The notes under the pieces are model-generated. The model made no database searches. It saw nothing but the letters and a program-made list of their open reading frames with translations, and was not told the origin of the DNA. Shown here piece after piece: positions 1 to 8,013 of a DNA stretch of 64,000 nt (the first letter of the stretch is position 1; the number at the start of each line of letters is the position of its first letter). This DNA comes from Streptomyces fradiae ATCC 10745 = DSM 40063 (lineage in GTDB: Bacteria > Actinomycetota > Actinomycetes > Streptomycetales > Streptomycetaceae): assembly GCF_008704425.1 (NCBI RefSeq), contig NZ_CP023696.1, forward strand, positions 3,520,501 to 3,584,500. The letters run 5' to 3'. The translations under genes and the position numbers were made by a program.

Positions 1-114
1 GTCGTGATCGCTCCGCCCACGCCCCCGGCCGGCCAGGCGTCCGGCGAACCGGGCTCGGGCTCCCGCCGCCGCCGTACCGGCACGCGCCGCCGCGCCGGAA
101 CCCGCCGCCGTTGA
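1..114 (+). CDS. C-terminal tail of a basic protein (partial)
   Basis: An open frame enters from the left edge and stops with TGA at 112-114. The 37 visible residues are Pro/Gly/Ser-rich and then strongly basic, with repeated RRRRTGTRRR-type runs. Such Arg-rich tails are common at the ends of actinobacterial DEAD-box RNA helicases and other RNA-binding proteins, but no domain is visible here, so identity is open. Confidence 0.5.
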   Translation, partial: VVIAPPTPPAGQASGEPGSGSRRRRTGTRRRAGTRRR

Positions 115-172
115 CACCCGGCGCCCCGCCCGAGGCGCCCCCGCGCCGTACGAGCGCCCCGCGCCGTACGGT

Positions 173-271
173 GCCGGGCGTCCGCATCCGGCACCCCGCA
201 CCACCGCCGGGCGTCCGCATCCGGCACTCCGCACCACCGCCGGGCGTCCGCATCCGGCACTCCGCACCACC
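173..271. repeat. three tandem 33-bp repeats
   Basis: Three contiguous 33-bp units (173-205, 206-238, 239-271) lie in the gap between two plus-strand genes. They differ by a single C/T change. There are no spacers between units, so this is not a CRISPR array. Confidence 0.85.
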
Positions 272-328
272 GCCGGACGCCCGTCTCCCGCACCCCCGCT
301 CCGCCGCCCCGACCCCTGTGAGGCAACC

Positions 329-610
329 ATGCGCTGTGTGATCGCCCGCTTCCCGTTCGACTTCACGGCGAGCGAGGTGGAGGCCCTGCTGGCCAAGGTC
401 AAGCCGGAACCGGCGGAGGGGCCGTGCGCGGTCATCGGCCGCCACACGTACCCGGTGAAGCAGGTCGGCGAGGTCATCACCCGCCAGGACCGCCGCGACT
501 TCACCGCCGACGAGGTGACGCGGGCGCTGCGGCGCCTCGGCTTCACCGTGAGGCAGGCCCCCGCCCCGGACCCGCTGCCGACCCAGGCCGCCACGGACCT
601 GTTCGGCTGA
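329..610 (+). CDS. small conserved protein, function unknown
   Basis: A 93-residue protein starting at ATG 329 (MRCVIARFPFDF) with GAGG shortly upstream. It contains two copies of a DFTA(S/D)EV motif, near residues 11 and 61, each followed by a helix. The ends therefore look like an internal duplication around a central strand-rich segment (VIGRHTYPVKQVGEVI). No signal peptide or membrane segment. A perfect terminator hairpin follows at once. I do not recognise a named family, and a nucleic-acid or regulatory role next to the basic-tailed gene would be guesswork. Confidence 0.75.
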   Translation: MRCVIARFPFDFTASEVEALLAKVKPEPAEGPCAVIGRHTYPVKQVGEVITRQDRRDFTADEVTRALRRLGFTVRQAPAPDPLPTQAATDLFG

Positions 611-632
611 CGCCCGTCCGCGGGCAGCCCTC

Positions 633-671
633 GGACGCCGACCACCCGGTACTCCCGGGTGGTCGGCGTCC
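633..671 (+). terminator. intrinsic terminator
   Basis: A 17-bp perfect stem (GGACGCCGACCACCCGG and its complement) with a 5-nt loop lies 22 bp after the stop at 610. It also lies between converging genes, so it may serve both strands. Confidence 0.85.
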
Positions 672-740
672 GCTCGTTCCGCCTCCCGGCCGTCCGCGGC
701 CCGCGGGCCCGCGCCGGGGCCGGGCCGCCGTACGGCCGTC

Positions 741-1109
741 CTAGTCGTCGGTGTAGCTGAAGTCGCCCACCGTCCAGGCGCTCACGTCCTCGATGGCCAC
801 GCGGTACATGCCGCCCGTCTCGGGGATGCCGAGGGTGCCCTGCAGGATCCGCGCCACGTGGAAGTGCAGGTGCGTCGGGGCGCCGGGGCGCGCGGTGTCC
901 TCCGGGGGCGGTGCGAACACCCCCGCGAACCCGCCCAGGCGCTCCGAGTCCCGCAGGACCTCCGCCACCCGCTCCCGCCACACGGCCTCCGGAGCGAGCC
1001 GCCCCGTGATGACCGCACCGTTGACCACGACGGTGAGCGACATCTGATTGGACTGCTCCGACTCGACGGTGGCCGCGACATTCACGAGCAGTGCATCAGG
1101 CTTCGTCAT
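741..1109 (-). CDS. conserved hypothetical protein (possibly GvpU-like)
   Basis: A 122-residue soluble protein starting MTKPDALLVNVAATVES. The middle (LTVVVNGAVITGRLAP) and the end (THLHFHVARILQGTLG, then a Gly-Gly-Met-Tyr-Arg segment) resemble proteins sometimes labelled gas-vesicle accessory GvpU in actinomycetes. No other gvp gene is present in the window, so a gas-vesicle role cannot be inferred. It is a single gene convergent with the 329 gene and faces a terminator. Confidence 0.65.
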   Translation of the reverse strand: MTKPDALLVNVAATVESEQSNQMSLTVVVNGAVITGRLAPEAVWRERVAEVLRDSERLGGFAGVFAPPPEDTARPGAPTHLHFHVARILQGTLGIPETGGMYRVAIEDVSAWTVGDFSYTDD

Positions 1110-1295
1110 GCCCCGAACCTACAAGCCCGAGCGCCCGAGTGGGGCCCTCACCCCCGCCCCGACGCTCACGGAGCGCCGGGGGAACGCCCGCCGAACGGCC
1201 GGGGAACGCCCGGCACGTCAGCATTCGTCCCCCACCGCGCACCACCGCGCCCCCACGCGTCCCCACCGCGCTTCCACCGCGTCCCTCCCCGCCGT

Positions 1296-1327
1296 CCGGG
1301 GGCGGCGCCGGCCGGCGCCGCCCCCGG
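1296..1327 (-). terminator. 32-bp perfect palindrome, terminator of the pectate lyase gene
   Basis: A 32-bp perfect GC palindrome with no loop begins 10 bp beyond the pectate lyase stop. As RNA it would fold into a long hairpin with a minimal loop, typical of Streptomyces terminators without a T-run. Confidence 0.75.
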
Positions 1328-1336
1328 GGCCCTCGG

Positions 1337-2683
1337 CTACTCGACCGTGCCCTGCTCGGTGAGGACGCCGGCGCCCGCGGTGCGGGCCAGTTCGGCGGGC
1401 AGGGACGCGGCGGAGGTCCGGAGGCCGGCCGTCAGGGTCGGCGTCCAGCCGGCGGTGGTCCTCAGCTTCTTCCCGGCGGAGGCGTTGTAGGCGGCGACGA
1501 CGTCCGTCACCGTGCCGTTCACGGTGTTGCCGCGCCCGGCGACCGCGCCGGTGCCGTCCCCGCTGAGGAGCTGGGACACCTTGCGGTCGGCGGACAGGGT
1601 CCAGGCGTTGTACTCGGCCACGATCCTGGCGTCGGCGCGGGCGTTGATGCTGTAGCTGTGGGCGTAGCCGTTGAGCTTCGCCGTGTCGTAGTGGTTGTTG
1701 TACAGGTGGATCCGGCCGAGGCGGGCCAGGGGGGCGCGCTGGGTGATGCCCTTCCACACGTTGTGGTGGAGGGTGACGCGCAGCTTGCCGACGCTGTCGG
1801 TGTCGCTGCCGCCGATGAGCATCGTCTTGTCGTGGCTGTGGAAGACGTTCTGCTCGACGGTGACCAGGTCGGAGCCGCCTGTGATGTCGAGCGCGCCGTC
1901 GTGGACCTGGTACTTGCGCCCGAAGTACGTCTTGAGGGCGCTGTCGTAGAGCGGGGCGTCGGTGAAGGTGTTGTGGTCGGCCCACACGTGGGTGGCGCCG
2001 CGCAGGGTGACCGAGTCGTAGGCGGAGTTCCACTCGCCCTTCGAGCCGTCCGTCGGGTCCCACTGCGGGAAGCAGTCCTCGGTGGCGCTGAAGGCGAGGT
2101 TGCGGATGATCACGTTGTCCGCGTTCTGCACGGCGACGCTGCCGCCCCGGATGCCGGCGCCCGTGCCGGGCACGCCCACCAGGGTGGTGTTCGACGGGAC
2201 CTTGAACACGATGGTCTTCGCCTGCCTGGCCGCCGCGGCCTTGCGGGCGTCCTCCTGCGTGCCGGACGGCTTCTTGGAGCGCCCCCAGACGGCGGGGTCG
2301 TACGCCTTCAGGTACGCGGAGAGCGAGTAGCCGGTGCCGGCCGCGTAGTCGGCGCAGGTGCTGCCGCCGCTCGCGTCGATGAGCCCCTTGACGCGGACGA
2401 TGCGCGGCGCGGGGCCGGAGGCGGGGTCGAGGGCCTTCGCCAGTTGGGCGCGGTCGGTGACGGTGAAGACGCGTGCGTCGGTGGCCTGGGCGCCGCCGGT
2501 CGTACCGGAGCCGTGGGCCGCCCAGCCGTCGCCCGCGGGCAGGGTCTGCCGCGCCAGGTCGACGGAGGCCGAGGCGCTGGTCACGAACGGTACGGCGCCG
2601 AGCCCGGCGGCGACCACGGCCGCGGCGGAGAGCAGCGCCGTGCGCCGGCGGAGGGGGGAGCGGCGGTGGGTGGGGGATGCCAC
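1337..2683 (-). CDS. secreted pectate lyase, polysaccharide lyase family 1
   Basis: A 448-residue exported enzyme that would cleave polygalacturonate by beta-elimination. The start is set at GTG 2683 because AAGGA lies just upstream and the signal peptide begins there: a basic region with RRSPLRRR, a hydrophobic core, and an ASAS cleavage region near residue 40. Twin arginines suggest Tat export. The parallel beta-helix core shows family hallmarks: NVIIRNLAF, the calcium-site region ending in WADHNTFTD, then ITGGSDLVTVEQNVF, and TQRAPLARLGRIHLYNNHY with the catalytic Arg. A longer open frame upstream exists, but nothing supports translation from it. Single gene with its own terminator. Confidence 0.9.
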   Translation of the reverse strand: MASPTHRRSPLRRRTALLSAAAVVAAGLGAVPFVTSASASVDLARQTLPAGDGWAAHGSGTTGGAQATDARVFTVTDRAQLAKALDPASGPAPRIVRVKGLIDASGGSTCADYAAGTGYSLSAYLKAYDPAVWGRSKKPSGTQEDARKAAAARQAKTIVFKVPSNTTLVGVPGTGAGIRGGSVAVQNADNVIIRNLAFSATEDCFPQWDPTDGSKGEWNSAYDSVTLRGATHVWADHNTFTDAPLYDSALKTYFGRKYQVHDGALDITGGSDLVTVEQNVFHSHDKTMLIGGSDTDSVGKLRVTLHHNVWKGITQRAPLARLGRIHLYNNHYDTAKLNGYAHSYSINARADARIVAEYNAWTLSADRKVSQLLSGDGTGAVAGRGNTVNGTVTDVVAAYNASAGKKLRTTAGWTPTLTAGLRTSAASLPAELARTAGAGVLTEQGTVE

Positions 2684-3058
2684 AGAGATGTCCTTCGGGT
2701 CCTTGCGGGTACGGGGTGCCGCCCCGTGCTCGGGGTGGCACCCCTGGGTGGCTCCTGCGCCCGGAAAGGTTGCCCAGCCGCCGGAGGGCGGGCGACTGCC
2801 CGGTCTGGACGGCGCCTCGGCCCAGGGGTCTCCCGGGCCGGTGGTCTCCCGGCCCGGCGGCTCCCGGCCCGGCGGCTCACCCGTACGGCGGAGGGGGGTC
2901 GGCCCGTGGGGCGACGCCGGGCGGGCGGCCGTCCGGGATCGTCGGAGGTGCGAGGACCGCTGAGGTGCGAGGACCGCTGGGGTGCGAGGGCCCGTGAGGT
3001 CCGAGGCCCCTGTGGTGCGAAGGTCCAGATGCTCGAAGCCCCCGTGAGGAGCCGCCCC
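2684..3058. other. intergenic region with 17-bp tandem repeats
   Basis: This is the divergent gap between the pectate lyase and a membrane protein gene. It contains about five degenerate 17-bp repeats (unit GAGGTGCGAGGACCGCT; copies at 2945, 2962, 2979 and 2996, plus a partial). There are also CCGGCGGCTCCCGG-type short repeats near 2860. Both promoters must lie here, but no convincing -35/-10 pair was seen. Confidence 0.6.
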
Positions 3059-4075
3059 ATGCACCCGTCACACGAGGACCAGGCCGTGAAGGCGTACCCG
3101 GAGGGCCGGGGCGTGAAGGCGCGCCCGGAGGGGCGGGCGGCGGCGGGGCGGGGGTGGGCCCGGGCGCGGACGGTGGGGGGTGTGGGGGCGGCGCTGGCCG
3201 TGACGCCGTATCTGCTGATCAAGGTGGTGTGGTCGTTCGGCCTGCTCCTGCCGACCGCCGCGATGGCCGGCGCCGGCTGGCGGGCCGTCAACGCCGCGAC
3301 GGCGGTGATGGCCGCCGCGGGCGTCGGGCTGGCCCTGGCGTTCTGCCGGCCGTGGGGCGAGCGGCTGCCCGCCTGGCTGGTGGCGGGGCCGGTGTGGGTG
3401 GGCACCGGGCTGCTCGTGCCGATGCTGCCGCTGGCGCCCGTGCTGGGCCCGGCCGCCGTGGGCCGCGACCGGGCGGCGGGCTCGCCGGACCTGTGGACGT
3501 ACGAGCAGGCACTCGTCATGGTGTCGCTGGTCGGCGTCGCCGCCGGGCTGCCGCTCGCCCTCGCCGGCTACGTCAGGGCGCGCTGGCCGTGGGCGCTGGG
3601 CGGTCCGCTGGCGCACCCCGAACCCGGGGGCGGCACGCGGACGTCGCGGGTGCCGCTCGCGGTGGCGGTCGCGACCGGGTGCGTCCTGCTGGGCGGCGCC
3701 AAGGCGTACTGGGCCGCGGGCGGTGCCGCCGGGCTGGACCCGGACGTGCCGCACCTCCGCGACCTGTGGTGGCACCTGCTGTCGGGCAGCACGGCGGTGT
3801 GGGCGCTCGCCGGGGCGTGGGGCGTCCTGGTGCTCGCCCTCCGGCGCGGCGCACGCCGGGTCGTCCTGCCCATGGCGGCCGCCTGGGTGTCGTCCGGCAT
3901 GCTCTTCTCGTACGGCGCCTACGGCCTGCTGGCCCTGACCGGCATGCAGCGGCCGGGTCCCGAACTCCCCGTCGCGGCGGCCCTCGCACGGGAGGGCGGC
4001 ATCGTCCTGGGGGCCGCGATGGCCCTGGTCCTCCTCCTGGCCCTGCGCGACCGCCGCCGCGCCCTGCCGGGCTGA
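3059..4075 (+). CDS. polytopic membrane protein, function unknown
   Basis: 338 residues from ATG 3059, with GAGGAG 8 bp upstream. After a hydrophilic, basic first 38 residues there are about eight hydrophobic segments, starting with GAALAVTPYLLIKVVWSFGLL and ending with IVLGAAMALVLLLAL. Loops are short and Arg-rich, so the inside topology is clear, but no transporter motif is visible. The open frame continues far upstream, antisense to the pectate lyase gene. I treat that as a GC-bias artefact. Confidence 0.75.
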   Translation: MHPSHEDQAVKAYPEGRGVKARPEGRAAAGRGWARARTVGGVGAALAVTPYLLIKVVWSFGLLLPTAAMAGAGWRAVNAATAVMAAAGVGLALAFCRPWGERLPAWLVAGPVWVGTGLLVPMLPLAPVLGPAAVGRDRAAGSPDLWTYEQALVMVSLVGVAAGLPLALAGYVRARWPWALGGPLAHPEPGGGTRTSRVPLAVAVATGCVLLGGAKAYWAAGGAAGLDPDVPHLRDLWWHLLSGSTAVWALAGAWGVLVLALRRGARRVVLPMAAAWVSSGMLFSYGAYGLLALTGMQRPGPELPVAAALAREGGIVLGAAMALVLLLALRDRRRALPG

Positions 4076-4185
4076 GCCCGGGTGCCGGGCGGAAGGGGAA
4101 CGCGGGCGGCCCGCCGCGCGGGCGGCGGGCGACGGTATCCGGTCAACCCCTGTGCGGCGGCGCGTGTTTGGTGCACGCTGTCGGC

Positions 4186-4710
4186 ATGAACCTCGCCGAA
4201 CAAGCGGACCAGCGGCTCATCGGCTGGTCGGCCCTCTCGCGGTGCGGGCGCGGTGAGTGCGGGGAGCCGCGCTGCCTGTGCGCCGCGGACGGCACGGAGA
4301 TCGTCCACTTCCACGGCGACCGCGAGGCCGACGTCCACCTCACCCGGCCGATGATCGCCAAGCTGGGGCCGGCGCTGCGGCGCTCCACGGCGGTGCGCCT
4401 CTCACCGGCGTCCGGCTGGGTGACGGTGCGCCTTGAGGCGCCGTCCGACGTCGACCTGCTCGCCACCCTCGTCAGCGCGGCCCTCCTGGGCTCCCACCGC
4501 CGCGACCGGTCGGCCCCCGCGGGGGCGTCCCCGGAGCGCTGCAACCACCCCTACGCCCACCCCGTCCGGCCCGGCCTCCAGCCCGGTGCGCACCGCGGTC
4601 CCCACCCGGACGCGCACCCGGAGGCCCACCCTGAGCCGGACCCCGAGACCCGCCCCTACGCCCACCCGTGCGTCCACCCCTACGTACGCCCCTACGTGCG
4701 CCCCTGCTGA
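4186..4710 (+). CDS. luciferase-like (DUF5519-type) domain protein with a His/Pro-rich tail
   Basis: 174 residues from ATG 4186. Residues 1-108 match the small actinobacterial luciferase-like fold, with hallmark stretches IVHFHGDREADVHLTRPMI and SGWVTVRLEAPSDVDLL. The actual activity of these proteins is unknown. From about residue 117 the protein changes to a repetitive tail (HPYAHPVRPG, HPDAHPEAHPEPDP, HPYVRPYVRPC) with many His plus Cys, which could bind metal or be a drifted end. A Cys cluster near the N-terminus (CGRGECGEPRCLC) is also present. There is no good ribosome site, so the message may have a very short leader. Confidence 0.75.
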   Translation: MNLAEQADQRLIGWSALSRCGRGECGEPRCLCAADGTEIVHFHGDREADVHLTRPMIAKLGPALRRSTAVRLSPASGWVTVRLEAPSDVDLLATLVSAALLGSHRRDRSAPAGASPERCNHPYAHPVRPGLQPGAHRGPHPDAHPEAHPEPDPETRPYAHPCVHPYVRPYVRPC

Positions 4711-4776
4711 CCCCGGATCCGTGAGCCCCGCCTCCGGTCCCGGGCGCCCACGCCCCCGCGGCCCCGGGCCGCCGGT

Positions 4777-5391
4777 TCAGGCGGGGTCCGTCGCGGTGGG
4801 GGCGGGCACGGCGGTGGAGGCGGGGCCGGGCGGGAGGTGGACGGTCATGACCAGCCGGCAGGTACCGGTGCCGCCGCCGCGGTAGGTGTGGGGGGCGTCG
4901 CCGTCGAAGGTCGCGGTCTGCCCCGCCTCGACGGTGTGCTCCACGCCGTCCACGACCAGCACCATGCGGCCGGAGGTGACGCTGACGGTCTCGACGACCC
5001 CCGCCTGGTGGGGGTGGCTCGGGTACTCCTCGCCGGGCTCCAGCCGCCAGCGCCAGACCTCGACCGGCGCCGGGCCGGAGGTCGTCAGCATCAGCCGGGC
5101 CTCGCCGCCCCGCGGCCCGCTCCACAGCGGCGTCACGGAGTCGGCGGCCACGACGCGGACACGGCCTTCGGCCGGGCCCTCCATCAGGGCGGAGACGGAG
5201 ACGCCGAGGGTGTCGGCGAGCCGGACCAGGGTGGCGAAGTTCGGATTGCCCTGGGCCTTCTCCAGGCCGACGAGGGCGCCCTTGCTGACCTTGGCGCGCC
5301 GGCCCAGTTCGTCCAGGGACAGGCCGAGGCGGGTGCGGGCCGCCCTGACGTTGTGCGCGAGCGTCCGCAGGGCTTCCTCTGCCTCGGCCAT
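4777..5391 (-). CDS. XRE-family regulator with C-terminal cupin domain
   Basis: 204 residues from ATG 5391, with GAGGAGGG upstream. The N-terminal helix-turn-helix (about residues 8-68, RTRLGLSLDELGRRAKVSKGAL) is followed by a cupin barrel (about 105-190) with EEYPSHPHQAGVVETV and a later GDAPHTY metal or ligand site. Proteins of this build sense a small molecule and repress a neighbouring efflux or catabolic gene. It is divergent from the EamA transporter operon across a 164-bp gap containing an inverted repeat, so that operon is its likely target. Confidence 0.9.
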   Translation of the reverse strand: MAEAEEALRTLAHNVRAARTRLGLSLDELGRRAKVSKGALVGLEKAQGNPNFATLVRLADTLGVSVSALMEGPAEGRVRVVAADSVTPLWSGPRGGEARLMLTTSGPAPVEVWRWRLEPGEEYPSHPHQAGVVETVSVTSGRMVLVVDGVEHTVEAGQTATFDGDAPHTYRGGGTGTCRLVMTVHLPPGPASTAVPAPTATDPA

Positions 5392-5486
5392 TCGATCGCC
5401 CTCCTCGTGGCGGAGCGTTCCGTGGCGGACCCATCCGTGCGGGCCTCTGGACACGGACCATTCCGATGCACCGGGCGGTCGGTTGG

Positions 5487-5515
5487 TTGACACGCCTCGG
5501 TCGGTTCGTTGTACG
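5487..5515 (+). promoter_or_regulatory. candidate promoter of the EamA operon
   Basis: TTGACA at 5487-5492, a 17-bp spacer and TGTACG at 5510-5515 form a plausible sigma-70-type promoter 41 bp before the GTG start at 5556. Two GGTCGGTTNGTTG-type direct repeats overlap it. Confidence 0.55.
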
Positions 5516-5516
5516 G

Positions 5517-5534
5517 TTCAGTCGTTCCACTGAA
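5517..5534. promoter_or_regulatory. inverted repeat, candidate operator for the XRE-cupin regulator
   Basis: TTCAGT-CGTTCC-ACTGAA lies just downstream of the candidate -10, where a bound repressor would block transcription of the EamA operon. The link to the divergent regulator is inferred from position only. Confidence 0.5.
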
Positions 5535-5555
5535 ATAGTACGGGATGGACCCACC

Positions 5556-6392
5556 GTGATCGCTCTGCTGCTGGCCCTGGGCAGCTCCCTCGCCTACGGG
5601 TGCGCCGACTTCCTCGGCGGGCTCGGCGCCCGCAGGGCGCACGTGCTGCGCACCGTGATGGTCGCCGCGCCCGCCTCGCTCGCGGTCGAACTGCTGCTGT
5701 GGCCCTTCCTCGGCGCCTCCTTCGGCACCGGGGCGCTGGTCTGGGGCGCCGCGTCCGGCGTCGCCTCGGCCGCCGCGTTCGCCCTGCTCTACCGCACCCT
5801 GGCGATCGGCCCGATGAACGTGCTCTCGCCCGTCACCGCCCTGGTCTCCGCGATGCTGCCGGCCGGCGTGGGCCTCGTCCAGGGCGAGCACCTCGGCGCC
5901 GCCGGCCTGGTCGGCCTCCCGCTCGCCCTGGCCGCCGTCGTCCTGGTCAGCGCCGGCCACGGCGCCGGCTCGGCCAGGCCCACCCGTACCGCCCTGCTGC
6001 TGGCCCTCGGCGCGGGCGCCGCGATCGCCCTGCAGCTCGTCTGCCTCCACCAGGCGCCCGCGGACAGCGGCGTGGCCCCGCTGATCGTGGGCCGGACCGT
6101 GTCGTCGGCGGTCACCCTGGCCGCGGCCGGCCTGATGCACCGCAGGCTCGGCCCCGAGAAGCCCGCCTACGCGATGTCGGCCGCCGCCGGCGTGCTGGAC
6201 TCCCTGGCGAACCTCCTCTTCCTGCTGGCCGTCCGCGGCGGCGACCTCGCCGTGGTCGCCGTGGTCACCGCCCTCTACCCGGCCGGCACGGTCCTGCTCG
6301 CCCGTACCGTGCTCGCCGAGCGCGTCCACCGCGGCCAGCTCGTCGGCCTGGGCACGGCCGCGGTGGCGGTGAGCCTCCTGGCCCTCGCCTGA
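5556..6392 (+). CDS. EamA/DMT-family transporter
   Basis: 278 residues from GTG 5556 with GGATGGA upstream. Ten hydrophobic helices are arranged as two five-helix halves, as in drug/metabolite exporters. The second half ends with the family-typical ALYPAGTVLLARTVLAERVHRGQLVGLGTAAVAVSLLAL. Substrate is unknown. First gene of a three-gene unit (transporter, PaiB-like, B3/B4), likely controlled by the divergent XRE-cupin protein. Confidence 0.9.
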   Translation: MIALLLALGSSLAYGCADFLGGLGARRAHVLRTVMVAAPASLAVELLLWPFLGASFGTGALVWGAASGVASAAAFALLYRTLAIGPMNVLSPVTALVSAMLPAGVGLVQGEHLGAAGLVGLPLALAAVVLVSAGHGAGSARPTRTALLLALGAGAAIALQLVCLHQAPADSGVAPLIVGRTVSSAVTLAAAGLMHRRLGPEKPAYAMSAAAGVLDSLANLLFLLAVRGGDLAVVAVVTALYPAGTVLLARTVLAERVHRGQLVGLGTAAVAVSLLALA

Positions 6393-6469
6393 CCGGGCCC
6401 CGCCCCGCGTTCCTCTTCCTTCCCCTCTCCTCCCTTTCCCTCCGCCCGCCCGCCGGCAAGGAGAAGCAC

Positions 6470-7117
6470 ATGTTCATCCGGCCCTGGGACGCCGCCCTGG
6501 ACGAAGCCGAGTGGCGGACGTGGATCGCCGAGGGCCACGACTTCGGCCTGCTGAGCGTCAACGGCCCGCCCGGCTCGCCACCGGCCGCCGTCCCCACCCA
6601 CTTCGCCGTCGAGCCGGGCCACCTCCTGATCCACCTGGCCCGGCCCAACCCCGTCTGGCGGGCGATCGAGAGCGACCCGCACGTCCTGTTCACCGTCTTC
6701 GGCGACTATGCCTTCGTCCCCGGCCCCTGGCGCGCGAGGCCCGGCACCCCGCCCGCCGACGGGGTGCCCACCAGCTACTACACCGCCGTCCAGTTCACCT
6801 GCCGCGCCCACGTCGTCGACGACCCGGAGGGCAAGGCCGAGCTGCTCCGCCGCCAGATGGCCCACTTCCAGCCCGACGGCGACCACGCCCCCGTCACCGC
6901 CGACGGCCCCCCGTACGGGCGGATGCTGTCCGGCATCCGGGGGCTGCGCCTGGAAGTCACCTGCGTACGAGCCAAGTTCACCTACGACGACCACAAACCC
7001 GTCGAGCACCGCGCCGCCGTCGCCGGCCACCTCGCGGAACGCGGCCAGGGGCTCGACGGCCCGGCGGCGCGGCAGCAGCGCCGCCGCCTGGACCGCGTCG
7101 GCCGCTGGAAGTCCTGA
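6470..7117 (+). CDS. FMN-binding PaiB-type protein
   Basis: 215 residues from ATG 6470, preceded by AAGGAGAAGC. It opens with MFIRPWDAALDEAEWRTWI and has the split-barrel flavin-binding pattern seen in PaiB, including VPTHFAVEPGHLLIHLARPNPVWRAI and a C-terminal LRLEVTCVRAKFTYDDHKP. PaiB was named as a negative regulator in Bacillus, but the family fold is a flavin/pyridoxamine oxidase barrel and a direct DNA role is unproven. Second gene of the EamA unit. Confidence 0.85.
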   Translation: MFIRPWDAALDEAEWRTWIAEGHDFGLLSVNGPPGSPPAAVPTHFAVEPGHLLIHLARPNPVWRAIESDPHVLFTVFGDYAFVPGPWRARPGTPPADGVPTSYYTAVQFTCRAHVVDDPEGKAELLRRQMAHFQPDGDHAPVTADGPPYGRMLSGIRGLRLEVTCVRAKFTYDDHKPVEHRAAVAGHLAERGQGLDGPAARQQRRRLDRVGRWKS

Positions 7118-7196
7118 CCGCCCGCCTCCTCTCCTCTCGCCCGCCCGCCCGCGCGCGGCCGAACCGTCCCGCCCCACCGCAGAGACAGGAACCCCC

Positions 7197-7904
7197 TTGA
7201 CCGCCTTCCGTATCGCCCCCGCCGTCGCGGACGCCTTCCCCGGCACGCTCGTCGCCCTGGTCACGGCCTCCGGCCTGCGCAACCGGGAGACCTGGCCCGC
7301 CACCGCCGCGGCCGTCGAGGAGCTGGAGCGGCGGCTCGCCGACGGCACCTGGCGGCCCGCCGACGAGACCGACCCCCGCGTCGGGGCGTGGCACACGGCG
7401 TACCGCTCCTTCGGCACCAACCCGCGCCGGACCCGCCCCAGCGTCGACGCGCTCGGCCGCCGCCTCGCCAAGAAGGGCGCCCTGCCGCGCGTCAACCCGG
7501 CCGTCGACGCCTACAACTGCGTCTCCGTCCGCCACGGCCTGCCCGCGGGCGCCTTCGACCTCGACCACGTCACGGGGGACGTCGAGATCCGCCTCGCCGA
7601 CGGCACGGAGGACTTCACCCCGCTCGGCGAACCCGGCACCGTCGAGCACCCCCGGCCGGGCGAGGTGGTCTACGTGGACGCGGGCGGCGTGCTGACCCGC
7701 CACTGGAACCACCGCGACGCCCACCGCACCCGCGTGACCGGGGACTCCGCCCGTGTCGCCTTCATCCTGGAGACCGTCGAGGCGCCCCGCGACGGGGACC
7801 TCGTCGAGGCCGCGGCCGAGGAGCTGCGGGCCCTCCTCGCCCCCCACTCCACCGCGACGGCCGTCCACCGCCTCACCCCGGGCCACCCGGAGGCCGTCGT
7901 CTGA
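7197..7904 (+). CDS. B3/B4 (PheT-like) domain protein
   Basis: 235 residues from TTG 7197, with AGACAGGA upstream. The protein is one B3/B4 domain like that of phenylalanyl-tRNA synthetase beta chain (YRSFGTNPRRTRPSVDALGRR, LPRVNPAVDAYNCVSVRHGLPAGAFDLDHV). Stand-alone versions are thought to act on mischarged aminoacyl-tRNA or related small substrates. Here it closes the EamA/PaiB-like unit. TTG as a start is unusual but is the only codon placed properly for the ribosome site. Confidence 0.85.
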   Translation: MTAFRIAPAVADAFPGTLVALVTASGLRNRETWPATAAAVEELERRLADGTWRPADETDPRVGAWHTAYRSFGTNPRRTRPSVDALGRRLAKKGALPRVNPAVDAYNCVSVRHGLPAGAFDLDHVTGDVEIRLADGTEDFTPLGEPGTVEHPRPGEVVYVDAGGVLTRHWNHRDAHRTRVTGDSARVAFILETVEAPRDGDLVEAAAEELRALLAPHSTATAVHRLTPGHPEAVV

Positions 7905-8013
7905 ACCGGTCGGCCCGGTGTGTCGGGTCCATACGGTGCGTCAGGTCCGAACGGTCGGCCCCGTCGGCGCGGGTCGGGGCGGTCGGCCCGGTCGGCGCGT
8001 GCCGGGCGGCGGG

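Noticed and set aside
173..271. CRISPR array
   Set aside because: The repeats are contiguous with no unique spacers, and there are no cas genes. The same holds for the arrays at 9651, 21206 and 58199.
741..1109. Gas-vesicle cluster
   Set aside because: Only one protein has a weak GvpU-like look. No structural gvp gene is in the window.
1091..3058. Very long open frame leading into the 3059 membrane protein gene
   Set aside because: It runs antisense through the pectate lyase gene and has no ribosome site. The membrane protein has its own ATG with GAGGAG at 3059.
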